From: Actinoplanes aureus
GTDB taxonomy: Bacteria; Actinomycetota; Actinomycetes; Mycobacteriales; Micromonosporaceae
Assembly: GCF_015704865.1 (NCBI RefSeq)
Contig: NZ_JADQTO010000004.1
Coordinates: 136,755-200,754 of the forward strand
Length of the DNA: 64,000 nt
Direction of reading: 5' to 3'
Shown here: positions 9,364-17,760 of the stretch, piece after piece
Numbering within the stretch: the stretch's first letter is position 1
Layout of the letters: each line of letters begins with the position of its first letter
Notes under the pieces: model-generated
Database searches by the model: none
Told to the model about the DNA's origin: nothing
The model's input: the letters and a program-made list of their open reading frames with translations, nothing else
Made by a program: the position numbers and the translations under genes

Positions 9364-10106
9364 CTGCCGACGTACCCACCATCCTGGCCACCAGCGCGTT
9401 CTTCCGCCGCGGCAAGTACGGTCCGATGAGCCTGCGCCCGGGCGCGATCCACCACTTCGCCGCCGAGCTGGCGAACGCGCGGAAGGCGCCGAAGATCTGC
9501 GTGCTGACCCAGGCCACCGGCGATCCGGAGGCCCGGATCGGCGCGTTCTACGCGGCCTTCGCCGGGTCCGAGTTCACCATGTCGCACCTGCAGCTGTTCC
9601 CGATGCCGAACGTCGACGACATCCGGGCGCACCTGCTGGCTCAGGACATCGTGTGGGTGGACGGCGGCAGCGTGGCGAACCTCTGCGCGGTCTGGCGGGT
9701 GCACGGCCTGGACGAGATCCTGCACGAGGCGTGGCAGGCCGGCGTGGTGATGAGCGGCGTGTCGGCCGGCTCGATCTGCTGGCACAGCGGCGGCAGCACC
9801 GACAGCTACGGCCTGGAGCTGCGCGGCTTCACCGACGGGCTGGGCTGGCTGCCGTACAGCAACGGGGTGCACTACGACGCCGAGGAGCAGCGCCGGCCGA
9901 AGATGCACGAGCTGATCGGCGACGGCACGCTCGCGGATGGATACGCGACCGACGACGGCGCCGGGCTGGTCTACCGCGGCACCACGCTGGCCGAGGCGGT
10001 CGCTGACCGCGAAGGACCGCTGGGGTACGAGTTGAAGCGCGCCGACGACGGTTCGGTAACCGAGACTCCGCTGCCCACCCGCGTCCTGCCGGTTCCGGGG
10101 AACTGA
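9360..10106 (+). CDS. peptidase S51 (dipeptidase E-like)
   Basis: This 248-residue protein belongs to the S51 family (aspartyl dipeptidase/cyanophycinase fold). The nucleophile motif SGVSAGSICW places Ser135 in G-x-S-A-G, and the WVDGGSVANL segment precedes it as in the family. Such enzymes cleave N-terminal Asp-X dipeptides or related substrates in the cytoplasm. The start is GTG 9360, overlapping the previous stop. Its partnership with a nucleotidyltransferase is not explained by known biology I can name. Confidence 0.86.
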   Translation: MTADVPTILATSAFFRRGKYGPMSLRPGAIHHFAAELANARKAPKICVLTQATGDPEARIGAFYAAFAGSEFTMSHLQLFPMPNVDDIRAHLLAQDIVWVDGGSVANLCAVWRVHGLDEILHEAWQAGVVMSGVSAGSICWHSGGSTDSYGLELRGFTDGLGWLPYSNGVHYDAEEQRRPKMHELIGDGTLADGYATDDGAGLVYRGTTLAEAVADREGPLGYELKRADDGSVTETPLPTRVLPVPGN

Positions 10107-10218
10107 CGCCGGTACACCCGGCCGTCGTTAGGCTCGAATCGGACCGGGAGCACACGCAACCCGGAGCAGATCGATTCCGTTGAAGCTTCGGAGTCATTCC
10201 GTGCCAAGAAGGAGACCG

Positions 10219-10260
10219 ATGTCTGTCACGCGTGGCGGTGAGGGCGGAAGCTGCCGCTGA
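10219..10260 (+). CDS. possible 13-residue leader peptide
   Basis: An ATG with AGAAGGAG four bases upstream opens a 13-codon frame, MSVTRGGEGGSCR, then TGA. A perfect hairpin begins eight bases later. No gene follows on this strand for 470 bases, so an attenuation role has no obvious target. It may be chance. Confidence 0.2.
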   Translation: MSVTRGGEGGSCR

Positions 10261-10267
10261 AGCCAGG

Positions 10268-10291
10268 GGTGGCCCTCAATGGAGGGCCACC
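10268..10291. terminator. perfect 10-bp stem hairpin overlapping the stop of the 69-aa gene
   Basis: GGTGGCCCTC (10268-10277) and GAGGGCCACC (10282-10291) pair perfectly around a 4-base loop, with no T-tract. The hairpin spans the stop codon of the minus-strand small membrane protein. It most likely ends that transcript and could also stop readthrough from the plus strand. Confidence 0.6.
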
Positions 10292-10485
10292 GTGGCAAGC
10301 CCCACGAGCACCGCGGACAGCAGGAACGCGAAGGCGAAGATGGCGTTCGCCCCGAGGGCGGCGCTGAGCCGATGTGGTTGACCCCCCTCACCACCTCCGG
10401 TGCCGGCCGGGGCCGGATCGAGGTCGTGGCCGAAGAGATCGGCGCGGTATCTGCGGGTCAACGGTCGCTGCAAATGGGTCAGCAC
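10276..10485 (-). CDS. small tail-anchored membrane protein (69 aa)
   Basis: This 69-residue protein has a basic N-terminus (LTHLQRPLTRRYRADLFGHD), a Gly/Pro-rich linker and one C-terminal membrane helix (about 47-67, ANAIFAFAFLLSAVLVGLAT). GTG 10485 is chosen because GGAGG lies nine bases upstream. I do not recognise a family. The coding bias, good ribosome binding site and terminator hairpin at its stop argue that it is real. It stands alone between divergent or convergent neighbours. Confidence 0.55.
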   Translation of the reverse strand: MLTHLQRPLTRRYRADLFGHDLDPAPAGTGGGEGGQPHRLSAALGANAIFAFAFLLSAVLVGLATVALH

Positions 10486-10729
10486 CGGTGATCGCCTCCG
10501 GGGGGTCGAAGATCGAAGTGCCTGCATCCGTCGGGGTGGAACTCCTGGGCCAGCATGCGGCGGCGGGAAATCGGGGAGCAATGGCTACTCGTGAGTAACC
10601 GCCGCGGGTGGGCCGGTTGGCATGTCTCGTCCGCTGATCGGGCCGGTGGCCTCGTACGATCGGACGTCCCGCCCCGTGGCGGGTCACTCTATATAGGTAT
10701 TTGTCGGTAAGCGCCGGTTAGACATCATT

Positions 10730-11638
10730 ATGTCGATGATGGCCGAGACACCGTCGAAGTATCAGACCCTGTTCAGGGGCACCCTGAACGTCTCGATCGT
10801 GCTCATCGGATTGGCCTCCGGCGTCGCCCAGCTCGCCGAGATCCCGACCCGCATCGCCCAGTGGGTGCTCACCGCGGTCTTCCTGGCCTGCCTGCTCTAC
10901 TTCGTGGTCCGCCTCTGGCAGCTGGCCTTCGTGGTCAAGATCCGGCAGCTCCGCGCCGAACTGCTGGAGACCACCAAGGCGCTCGCCCTGCAGCGGGCCG
11001 GCCACCAGCACTACCTCGACGCCATCCAGCGGATCAGTGACCGGGAGAAGCCGCTCTTCTCCGAGACGCTCGAGGTGCTCGTGACGGTCGGTGCCGACGA
11101 CGACAGCGACCGCATCGTCGAGAAGCGGGTGACCACCCCGGAACCGCTGGTGACACACCGGACCATGCGGCCGATCGTGCCCACCGACGACGACCGGCTG
11201 GTGCGGATCGACGACATCTCGTTCAAGGCGATCCGCCCGGTCGCCGGCACGATCACCGCGCTCCCGCTGGAGCAGACCCGCCTGCTGCGGGTGTGGCTGA
11301 TCTTCGACCCGGCGATGACGACGCCGACCGAGTGGCAGGTCGAGTACCGCCCGGTCGGGCTGTGGCGGCCGCTGCGCGAACGCGGCTGGGACCAGCTGGT
11401 CTGGGAGGACCGCCTGCCCACCGCCAGCGGTACGCCGTCCGCGTTCACCCGCTTCGAGGTGACCTTCAGCTTCCCGGAGAGCGACCAGCCGCCGAGCGTC
11501 AAGGAGCGCCAGGGGTACGGCCGGATGAGCGAGCCGGTCCGCGATCCGCGCGGCCGGTGGGAGGTGGTGTGGCGCGACGAGAAACCCGCCGGCCGCCGTT
11601 ACGTCTGGGATCTCACACAGGCGGTCGGCGGGGCCTGA
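10730..11638 (+). CDS. membrane-anchored protein of unknown function
   Basis: This 302-residue protein has two N-terminal membrane helices (about 18-38 and 43-65), a short coiled-coil-like stretch (70-105) and a soluble C-terminal domain of about 190 residues rich in Trp and charged residues. No known motif was recognised. ATG 10730 is used; Met3 and Met4 are nearby alternatives. The 244 bases upstream (10486-10729) hold no gene, only a CCCGCC-CCGT-GGCGGG hairpin (10668-10683) and an AT-rich stretch near 10690. It converges with the PH-domain gene four bases away. Confidence 0.6.
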   Translation: MSMMAETPSKYQTLFRGTLNVSIVLIGLASGVAQLAEIPTRIAQWVLTAVFLACLLYFVVRLWQLAFVVKIRQLRAELLETTKALALQRAGHQHYLDAIQRISDREKPLFSETLEVLVTVGADDDSDRIVEKRVTTPEPLVTHRTMRPIVPTDDDRLVRIDDISFKAIRPVAGTITALPLEQTRLLRVWLIFDPAMTTPTEWQVEYRPVGLWRPLRERGWDQLVWEDRLPTASGTPSAFTRFEVTFSFPESDQPPSVKERQGYGRMSEPVRDPRGRWEVVWRDEKPAGRRYVWDLTQAVGGA

Positions 11639-11642
11639 ACGG

Positions 11643-12005
11643 TCAGGAGGCGCGGCTCAGGATCAGGTTGTGCGCGTAGTGGGCCTTGTCCGAGCCGCGG
11701 AACTCCACCTCGTACACGTGCGTGCCGACCGTGATGGCGATCGTGCCGGAGGAGAAGAACTGGCCGGCCCAGCTCTTGTTGCTGATCACGCTGACGCTGT
11801 GCACCTTCGAGTACGGGATGCTGGTGATCGCGAAGCGCTTACCGACGTACGATCGGTCCTGGATGATGATCCGCCGGGTGGTCAGGCCGATGAAGCCGGT
11901 GCCGGCTCCGATCGCGTCGAGGACGGCGATGATCTCTTCCCCGTCGAGCAGGCCGCTCCTGACCTGTTCGAGCTGACCCTTGTTGTCGTACACCACGTCA
12001 GTCAT
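11643..12005 (-). CDS. bacterial PH-domain protein
   Basis: This 120-residue protein fits the bacterial PH-like fold. Short strands include GLTTRRIIIQDRS, ITSIPYSKVHSVSVI and GTIAITVGTHVYEVEFRG, ending in a helix. Proteins of this type (DUF1696/YokE-like PH) are cytoplasmic or membrane-peripheral with no assigned activity. ATG 12005 begins MTDVVYDNKGQLEQVRSGLL. It ends four bases from the membrane protein on the other strand and lies 25 bases downstream of the pterin-dehydratase-like gene on the same strand. Confidence 0.65.
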   Translation of the reverse strand: MTDVVYDNKGQLEQVRSGLLDGEEIIAVLDAIGAGTGFIGLTTRRIIIQDRSYVGKRFAITSIPYSKVHSVSVISNKSWAGQFFSSGTIAITVGTHVYEVEFRGSDKAHYAHNLILSRAS

Positions 12006-12030
12006 GCGGCGCAGCGTAGCGCCCGGGAGA

Positions 12031-12342
12031 TCACGGACGCTGGACCACGGTCCGGTAGAAATCCTCGATCCGCGCGGCCAGCGTTACCTCACCATCGGTA
12101 ATCGCGGTGCCGTCCTGCGGGCCCAGACAGATCTGAGTGTGACCGTCGATCCGCCGGATACTGGGTCGAATGTGAAGAGTGTCCGCCGCCACTTTGATGC
12201 GTTCGGTCAATGCCGCGTGCTGACTGTCGTCACAGGCGATATCCCGGCGGAGCTGGACACCGTCGCGGGTCCATCCGCTCAGCAACGCCAACGCGTCACT
12301 CAGATAATCGGTGCCTGTGCTTCCGCGTCGTCGAGCCCGCAC
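12031..12342 (-). CDS. pterin-4a-carbinolamine-dehydratase-like protein
   Basis: The 103 residues follow the PCD fold: LSGWTRDGVQLRRDI, an ERIKVAADTLHIRPSIRRI segment and GEVTLAARIEDFYRTV. The classic HH-P-x-W active-site signature is reduced to LHIRPS, so activity is uncertain. GTG 12342 is chosen because AAGGGGGG lies eight bases upstream and the length matches the family (about 100 residues). ATG 12402 would add 20 basic residues. GC content by eye is lower here than in neighbours. It could be a degenerate paralog. Confidence 0.5.
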   Translation of the reverse strand: MRARRRGSTGTDYLSDALALLSGWTRDGVQLRRDIACDDSQHAALTERIKVAADTLHIRPSIRRIDGHTQICLGPQDGTAITDGEVTLAARIEDFYRTVVQRP

Positions 12343-12527
12343 TTGCCGCACCCCCCTTAGCGTCGTTGCCGGCTTGTGGCCGAACTGTCGCCGTGTCGTC
12401 ATGGTCGGTGCCCCACAGTTTCGTCTGTTGGGACGACGGTGTCCACGCCCACATATCCGTGTTTGCGTGACGATCAGGGCAGCAACGGGCAACCTGATCG
12501 GTGAACTTTTGTGGGATCTTTGAATCC

Positions 12528-12950
12528 ATGCCGTCGGAACAGTACGTCAGGCCTACGTCGTCACCGAGAGTGATTGTCGCGGCCGTGATCATTACCGCTG
12601 GGCGCGTTCTGGCCTGCCAGCGGAGCGCACCGCCCGAGGCGGCCGGTAAGTGGGAGTTCCCCGGCGGCAAGGTGGAACCGGGCGAGACCGAGCACCAGGC
12701 ACTGGCCCGGGAGTGCGCCGAGGAGCTGGGCGTACGCGTCAAGGTCGGCGACCGGGTCGGGCCGGACGTGCCGCTGGCCCACGGCCGGGCCGTGCTCCGG
12801 GTCTACGCCGTCACCCTGCTCGACGGCGACGTCCCGGCCGCGCTGGAGCACACCTCCATGCGCTGGCTGACCGTGGACCAGCTGGGCAGCGTCACCTGGC
12901 TGCCGGCCGACAAACCGATCGTGGCCGAACTGCCGGCGCTACTTTCCTGA
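12528..12950 (+). CDS. Nudix hydrolase, MutT-like (8-oxo-dGTP diphosphatase type)
   Basis: This 140-residue Nudix enzyme has the full box GGKVEPGETEHQALARECAE plus ELGV at residues 46-69, with all metal-binding glutamates. Its size and the CQRSAPPEAAGKWEFPGG segment are typical of MutT-type nucleotide-pool sanitisers that hydrolyse oxidised dGTP. Other nucleoside-diphosphate substrates are possible. ATG 12528 fits homologues; an upstream ATG would add nine unrelated residues. Its end overlaps the convergent acyl-CoA ligase by 12 bases. Confidence 0.88.
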   Translation: MPSEQYVRPTSSPRVIVAAVIITAGRVLACQRSAPPEAAGKWEFPGGKVEPGETEHQALARECAEELGVRVKVGDRVGPDVPLAHGRAVLRVYAVTLLDGDVPAALEHTSMRWLTVDQLGSVTWLPADKPIVAELPALLS

Positions 12951-14480
12951 GTACTGCGACCGCAGCTCCCGCTTGAGGACCTTCATGCTCGGGCCCAGCG
13001 GCAGCGACTCGGCGAAGCGGACCTGACGCGGGTACTTGTGCTTGCCCAGGCGCTCGCGGGACCACTCGATGAGCTCCTGTTCGCTGAGCCCCTTGTCGGC
13101 CAGGACCACCACCGCGCAGACCTCCTCGCCCTGCACCTCGTCGGCCACGCCGATCACCGCGACCTGCTGCACCGCGGGGTGCCGGGCGATGACCTCCTCC
13201 ACCTCGCGCGGATAGACGTTGAAGCCGCCGCGGATGATCAGGTCCTTGGTGCGGTCGACGATGCTGATGAAGCCCTCGGCGTCGCGTACGCCCAGGTCGC
13301 CGGTGCGGAACCAGCCGTCCACCAGGGCCTCCGACGTCGCCTCCGGCCGGTTCAGGTAACCGGCGAAGACGTTGTGCCCGCGGATCACGATCTCGCCGAG
13401 CTCGCCGTCCGGCACGAACTCGATGGTCTCCGGCACCTCCGGCCGGGCGATCTCCACCTCGACGCCCCAGATCGGGTGCCCGACCGTGCCCGGCCTGGCG
13501 CCGAACAACGGCTGGTTCGTCGTGGCGGTCGGTGAGGTCTCGGAGAGCCCGTAGCCCTCCCAGATGTGCGACCCGAACGCGGCGGCGAACTTCTCCAGCA
13601 CGGCCACCGGCAGAGACGCGCCACCGGAGACGCAGAGCTTCAGCTGCGGCAGCTGATCCGCCTTCGCCGCGGCCTCCAGCAGCCCGATGTACATCGTCGG
13701 TACGCCGTGGAAGATGGTCACCTTCTCCTTGAGCATCAGCTCGATCGCCGCCTCGCCGGAGAACCGCGGCAGCAGCACCAGCGTCCCGCCCAGCCGGAAC
13801 GTGGCGTTCATGCCGACCGTCTGCCCGAACGTGTGGAACAGCGGCAGGCAGCCGAGCACCACGTCGTCGCCGGTGAGCGGGTGCACGTCGAACACGTTCA
13901 CCGCGGCGTTCATCACCAGGTTGAGGTGGGTCAGCATGGCGCCCTTGGGCTGACCGGTCGTGCCGCTGGTGTAGAGGATGACCGCGATGTCCTCGGCCTC
14001 GCGGGTCACGTACGTCCGGATCGGCTCGACCCGCGCCGAGATCTCCTCCAGCCGCGCCGGTGCGTTCGGCAGGTCGGCCGGCAGCGGGCCGACGTTCACC
14101 AGCCGGGTGCCGGTGGTGTGCGCCGCGACCGCCCCGACCTGCAGCATCGCGGAGTGGGTGACCAGCAGGTCGGCACCGCTGTCGGTGAGGACGTAGCCCA
14201 CCTCCTCCGCGTTGAGCAGCAGCGAGACGGGCACGACCCGGGCACCGACGGCCAGGGCCGCGTAGTAGACCCGGGGGAAGTCCGCCACGTTCGGGATCAT
14301 CACGGCGATCGTGTCGCCCGGCTTGATGCCGAGCTCTCGGAGCCCGGCCGCGTACGACCGGGTCTGCTCCCAGAGCTCCGGGTAGGTGATGCGGGCGCCA
14401 CCGGCGTCGACCACCGCCACCTTGTCCGGGTAACGGCGCGCGGACTCGGCAAGGATTGTCGCGAGGGACAGCGTCGTCAT
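12939..14480 (-). CDS. fatty-acid--CoA ligase (AMP-forming)
   Basis: This 513-residue adenylate-forming enzyme has the P-loop YTSGTTGQPKG (170-180), GYGLSETSP, WFRTGDLG and the C-terminal hinge DLIIRGGFNVYPREVEEV, with the catalytic Lys in GPSMKVLKREL. It would activate a medium- or long-chain carboxylic acid to acyl-CoA via an acyl-AMP. ATG 14480 follows GGAGGCTCAGC. It is divergent from a TetR gene that heads an aldehyde- and alcohol-dehydrogenase operon, suggesting a joint route from alcohol to aldehyde to acid to acyl-CoA. Confidence 0.92.
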   Translation of the reverse strand: MTTLSLATILAESARRYPDKVAVVDAGGARITYPELWEQTRSYAAGLRELGIKPGDTIAVMIPNVADFPRVYYAALAVGARVVPVSLLLNAEEVGYVLTDSGADLLVTHSAMLQVGAVAAHTTGTRLVNVGPLPADLPNAPARLEEISARVEPIRTYVTREAEDIAVILYTSGTTGQPKGAMLTHLNLVMNAAVNVFDVHPLTGDDVVLGCLPLFHTFGQTVGMNATFRLGGTLVLLPRFSGEAAIELMLKEKVTIFHGVPTMYIGLLEAAAKADQLPQLKLCVSGGASLPVAVLEKFAAAFGSHIWEGYGLSETSPTATTNQPLFGARPGTVGHPIWGVEVEIARPEVPETIEFVPDGELGEIVIRGHNVFAGYLNRPEATSEALVDGWFRTGDLGVRDAEGFISIVDRTKDLIIRGGFNVYPREVEEVIARHPAVQQVAVIGVADEVQGEEVCAVVVLADKGLSEQELIEWSRERLGKHKYPRQVRFAESLPLGPSMKVLKRELRSQYSGK

Positions 14481-14531
14481 GCTGAGCCTCCTTCGTAAGC
14501 TCGGGGAGTGATGTAGGTCGCAGCTGTGCTT

Positions 14532-14550
14532 AAACTAGCGGCGTAAGTTT
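14532..14550. promoter_or_regulatory. imperfect 19-bp palindrome between acyl-CoA ligase and TetR
   Basis: AAACTAGCG-G-CGTAAGTTT (14532-14550) has matching arms at seven of nine positions. It lies in the AT-richest part of the 106-bp divergent spacer, 36 bases before the TetR start. It is the best candidate operator for that TetR; binding is inferred. Confidence 0.45.
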
Positions 14551-14586
14551 TTGCGCGTCCAGTGCTGATTTCTCGTGGGAGTCCCT

Positions 14587-15219
14587 ATGGCCCGGCCCCG
14601 GCAGGCGCTGCTCACCCGTGAGCGGATCGTCGAGGCGGCCTCCATGCTGATCGACGCGGAGGGCCTGGACGCGCTCTCGATGCGGCGGCTCGCCACCGAG
14701 CTGGGAGTGCAGGGCCCGTCGCTCTACAACCACTTCGCCACCAAGGCGGAGATCGTCGACGCGGTGGCCGAGGCGGTGGTGGCCGAGGTGGACATCTCGG
14801 TCTTCGCCGACTGCGACTGGCGCGAGGGGCTGCGGCTCTGGGCGAAGTCGTACCACGCGGTCCTCACCGCCCACCCGAACATCGTTCCGGTGCTGGCCAC
14901 CGGCCCCGGACGCCGGCCTGCCGGGCTGGCGATGGCCGAGGCCGTCTACGGCGCGCTGATCGAGGCCGGCTGGTCCCGGGCCCGCGCCACCCACATCGGG
15001 GCCCTCATGCGCTACCTGATCGCCGGCTCCGCGCTGGGCTCCTTCGCGCTCGGCTTCGCCGTCGACCCGGAGCTGTACGACGAACGCTATCCACACCTGC
15101 ACCGCGCCCACGAGCTCGCGGCCCACCGTGACGCCATCGACGAGGGCGCCTTCGAACTCGGGCTGGATCTGTTGATCGCCGGCCTGTCCGATCGCTATGA
15201 CCAGGGGGTACGCCGATGA
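14587..15219 (+). CDS. TetR-family transcriptional regulator
   Basis: This 210-residue protein has an N-terminal TetR helix-turn-helix ([21 protein letters not shown]) and a TetR_C-like ligand domain. ATG 14587 was chosen: GGGAG lies five bases upstream, and GTG 14575 is too close to it. Its stop overlaps the aldehyde dehydrogenase start (ATGA), and it is divergent from the acyl-CoA ligase, so it probably regulates both sides. An acyl-CoA or aldehyde ligand would fit, but that is inference. Confidence 0.9.
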   Translation: MARPRQALLTRERIVEAASMLIDAEGLDALSMRRLATELGVQGPSLYNHFATKAEIVDAVAEAVVAEVDISVFADCDWREGLRLWAKSYHAVLTAHPNIVPVLATGPGRRPAGLAMAEAVYGALIEAGWSRARATHIGALMRYLIAGSALGSFALGFAVDPELYDERYPHLHRAHELAAHRDAIDEGAFELGLDLLIAGLSDRYDQGVRR

Positions 15220-16625
15220 CCTCGGTATTCCGTGACGAGCTCTACATCGGCGACGCGTGGGTGCCGCCGGATTCGAGCGAGCGGATTCCGGTGGAGAACC
15301 CGTACACCGAGGAGGTCTTCGGTCATGTGCCGGCCGGCACCGCCGAGGACGTCAACCTCGCTGTCTCCGCCGCCCGCCAGGCCTTGCACAGCTGGGCGGC
15401 CACGCCGCCGGCCGAGCGCGGTGCGGCCCTCGGCCGCCTGCATACGGCCCTGGCCGCGCGCGCCGACGAGATCGCCCGCACCGTGGGGCTCGAGCTGGGC
15501 ACCCCCCTCAAGATCGCCAAGGCGATCCAGGCGGGGCTTCCGCTGACCGTCCTGGCGGGGTACGCCGAACTCGCCGCCCGCCCGGTCGCGGAGGAGACCA
15601 TCGGCAACTCGCTGGTGGTCCACGAGCCGGTCGGCGTGGTCGGGGCGATCACCCCGTGGAACTACCCGCTGCACCAGGTGGTGGCCAAGGTCGGTGCCGC
15701 GCTGGCCGCCGGCTGCACCGTGGTGCTCAAGCCGAGCGAGCTGACCCCGCTGGTGGCGTACCTGCTCGCCGACGCGGCGCACGAGTCGGGTCTGCCGGCC
15801 GGTGTGCTGAACCTGGTCACCGGCACCGGGCCGGAGGTCGGCGCGGCCATCGCCGGGCACCCGGACGTCGACATGGTGTCCTTCACCGGCTCCACCGCGA
15901 CCGGGCGGGCCATCTCGCACGCCGCCGCGGACCGGATCGCCCGGGTGTCGCTGGAGCTGGGCGGCAAGTCGGCGAACGTGATCCTCGAGGACGCCGACCT
16001 GGTCAAGGCGGTCAAGGTCGGGGTCGGCAACGCGTTCCTCAACTCCGGGCAGACCTGCACCGCGTGGACCCGGATGCTGGTGCACCGCAGCCACTACGAC
16101 GAGGCGGTGGAGCTGGCCGCCAAGACCGCGTCCGGCTACACCGTCGGTGACCCGTTCGACGCGGCGACCCGGCTCGGGCCGCTGGTCTCGGCCGGGCAGC
16201 GCGAGCGGGTCCGCGGGTTCATCGAGCGGGCCTCGGCCCGGCTGGTGGCCGGCGGGCTGGACGCGCCGGTGCCGTCCACCGGGCACTTCGTCGCACCGAC
16301 CGTCTTCGCCGACGTCGACCCGGAGAGCGAGCTGGCCCAGGAGGAGATCTTCGGGCCGGTTCTGTCGATCATCGGTTTCAGCGACGACGACGAGGCCGTG
16401 GCGATCGCCAACAACTCGAAGTACGGCCTGGCCGGGGCGGTCTGGGGCTCCGACGAGCGGGCCGTCGCCGTGGCCCGGCGGATCCGCACCGGTGCCGTCG
16501 ACGTCAACGGCGGCGCGTTCAACCCGTTCGCGCCGTTCGGTGGTTACAAGCAGTCCGGCATCGGCCGGGAGCTGGGCGCGTACGGCCTGGCGGAGTTCCA
16601 GCAGGTGAAGGCGATCCAGCGATGA
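15216..16625 (+). CDS. aldehyde dehydrogenase (NAD(P)-dependent)
   Basis: This 469-residue enzyme has the family motifs [10 protein letters not shown] (145-154), FTGSTATG (223-230), LELGG with Glu247 and NSGQTCTA with the catalytic Cys281. It would oxidise an aldehyde to the carboxylate. It is translationally coupled to the TetR upstream and to the alcohol dehydrogenase downstream through ATGA overlaps, so the three form one operon. Chain-length preference cannot be read. Confidence 0.94.
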   Translation: MTSVFRDELYIGDAWVPPDSSERIPVENPYTEEVFGHVPAGTAEDVNLAVSAARQALHSWAATPPAERGAALGRLHTALAARADEIARTVGLELGTPLKIAKAIQAGLPLTVLAGYAELAARPVAEETIGNSLVVHEPVGVVGAITPWNYPLHQVVAKVGAALAAGCTVVLKPSELTPLVAYLLADAAHESGLPAGVLNLVTGTGPEVGAAIAGHPDVDMVSFTGSTATGRAISHAAADRIARVSLELGGKSANVILEDADLVKAVKVGVGNAFLNSGQTCTAWTRMLVHRSHYDEAVELAAKTASGYTVGDPFDAATRLGPLVSAGQRERVRGFIERASARLVAGGLDAPVPSTGHFVAPTVFADVDPESELAQEEIFGPVLSIIGFSDDDEAVAIANNSKYGLAGAVWGSDERAVAVARRIRTGAVDVNGGAFNPFAPFGGYKQSGIGRELGAYGLAEFQQVKAIQR

Positions 16626-17713
16626 GTAGTCACTACATGTCCGGCCTCGTGGTCCGTGCCGAGGGCACCCCGGCCCGGATCGAGGAACTGCGGCTGCCCG
16701 AGATCGGGCCCGGCCAGGTACGGGTGCGGATCCGGGCGGCCGGGGTCTGCCACTCCGACCTCTCCATGATCAACGGCACGCTCCGCCCGCCGCACCCGCT
16801 GATCCTCGGTCACGAGGCGGCCGGTGAGGTGGTGGAGACCGGCGAGCACGTGACCCGGGCCGCGGTCGGCGACCGGGTGGTGCTGAACTGGCAGCCGGCC
16901 TGCCGCAACTGCTGGTTCTGCGACCACGGTGAACCGTGGCTGTGCAGCACATCGCACGGGGTGGCGGCGCTGGAGAACGGGATCACTCTGGACGGTGCGC
17001 CGGTCCACGTGACCCTCGGCGTCGGTGCGCTGGCCGAGCAGGTCGTGATCCCGGAGAACGCGGTCGTCCGCGTACCCCCGGAACTTGATTTTGATCTTGC
17101 TGCGCTGCTCGGCTGCGCGGTGCTCACCGGAACCGGCGCCGTGCGCAACACCGCCCGGGTGCAGCCCGGCGAATCGGTCCTGGTCATCGGTCTCGGCGGG
17201 GTCGGCCTGTCGGTCGTCGCCGCGGCCCGCGCCGCGGGTGCGGCGCAGGTGATCGCGGTGGACGTCACCGAGGCCAAGAAGAGCCTGGCCGAGGCGGCCG
17301 GCGCCACCGACTTCGTGGTCTCCTCGGAGAACCTGTCGAAGGAGATCCGGTCGCGCACGGACAAGCGCGGCGCCGACCACGCGATCGAGTGCGTCGGCCG
17401 GGCCTCGACCATCCGGGCCGCGTGGCGCGCCACCCGGACCGGTGGCCAGGTCACCGTGGTCGGCATGGGCGCGGCCGACGACATGGTCCAGCTCAGCGCG
17501 CTGGAGATCTTCAGCTCGGCACGCACCCTGCGGGCCTCGGTGTACGGCCAGGCGGACACCGACGTGGCGGTACCGGCGCTGGCCCGCGACGTCCTGGACG
17601 GAAAGCTGACGCTCGACCACCTGATCACCGACCGCATCCGCCTCGCCGACGTCCCCGCCGCCTTCGACCGGATGGCCCGCGGCGAGGGCGCCCGCTCGGT
17701 GGTGGTTCTCTGA
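16622..17713 (+). CDS. zinc-dependent alcohol dehydrogenase
   Basis: This 363-residue class III-like medium-chain dehydrogenase has catalytic-zinc residues Cys43 and His64/Glu65 (GHEAAGE). The structural-zinc cysteines are at 94, 97, 100 and 108 (C-x2-C-x2-C-x7-C). The Rossmann motif is GLGGVG. It would oxidise an alcohol to the aldehyde handled by its operon partner. The start overlaps the aldehyde dehydrogenase stop; Met6 is a possible alternative. The exonuclease gene follows after 47 bases. Confidence 0.93.
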   Translation: MSSHYMSGLVVRAEGTPARIEELRLPEIGPGQVRVRIRAAGVCHSDLSMINGTLRPPHPLILGHEAAGEVVETGEHVTRAAVGDRVVLNWQPACRNCWFCDHGEPWLCSTSHGVAALENGITLDGAPVHVTLGVGALAEQVVIPENAVVRVPPELDFDLAALLGCAVLTGTGAVRNTARVQPGESVLVIGLGGVGLSVVAAARAAGAAQVIAVDVTEAKKSLAEAAGATDFVVSSENLSKEIRSRTDKRGADHAIECVGRASTIRAAWRATRTGGQVTVVGMGAADDMVQLSALEIFSSARTLRASVYGQADTDVAVPALARDVLDGKLTLDHLITDRIRLADVPAAFDRMARGEGARSVVVL

Positions 17714-17760
17714 CGGTTCGTGGGCTGGCGATCGGGGGTTCGGCGGGCGACACTCGTCGG

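Noticed and set aside
10219..10260. Cysteine- or arginine-sensing attenuation leader
   Set aside because: No same-strand biosynthetic gene follows within 470 bases and the hairpin is better explained as the terminator of the opposite small gene; kept only as a low-confidence frame.
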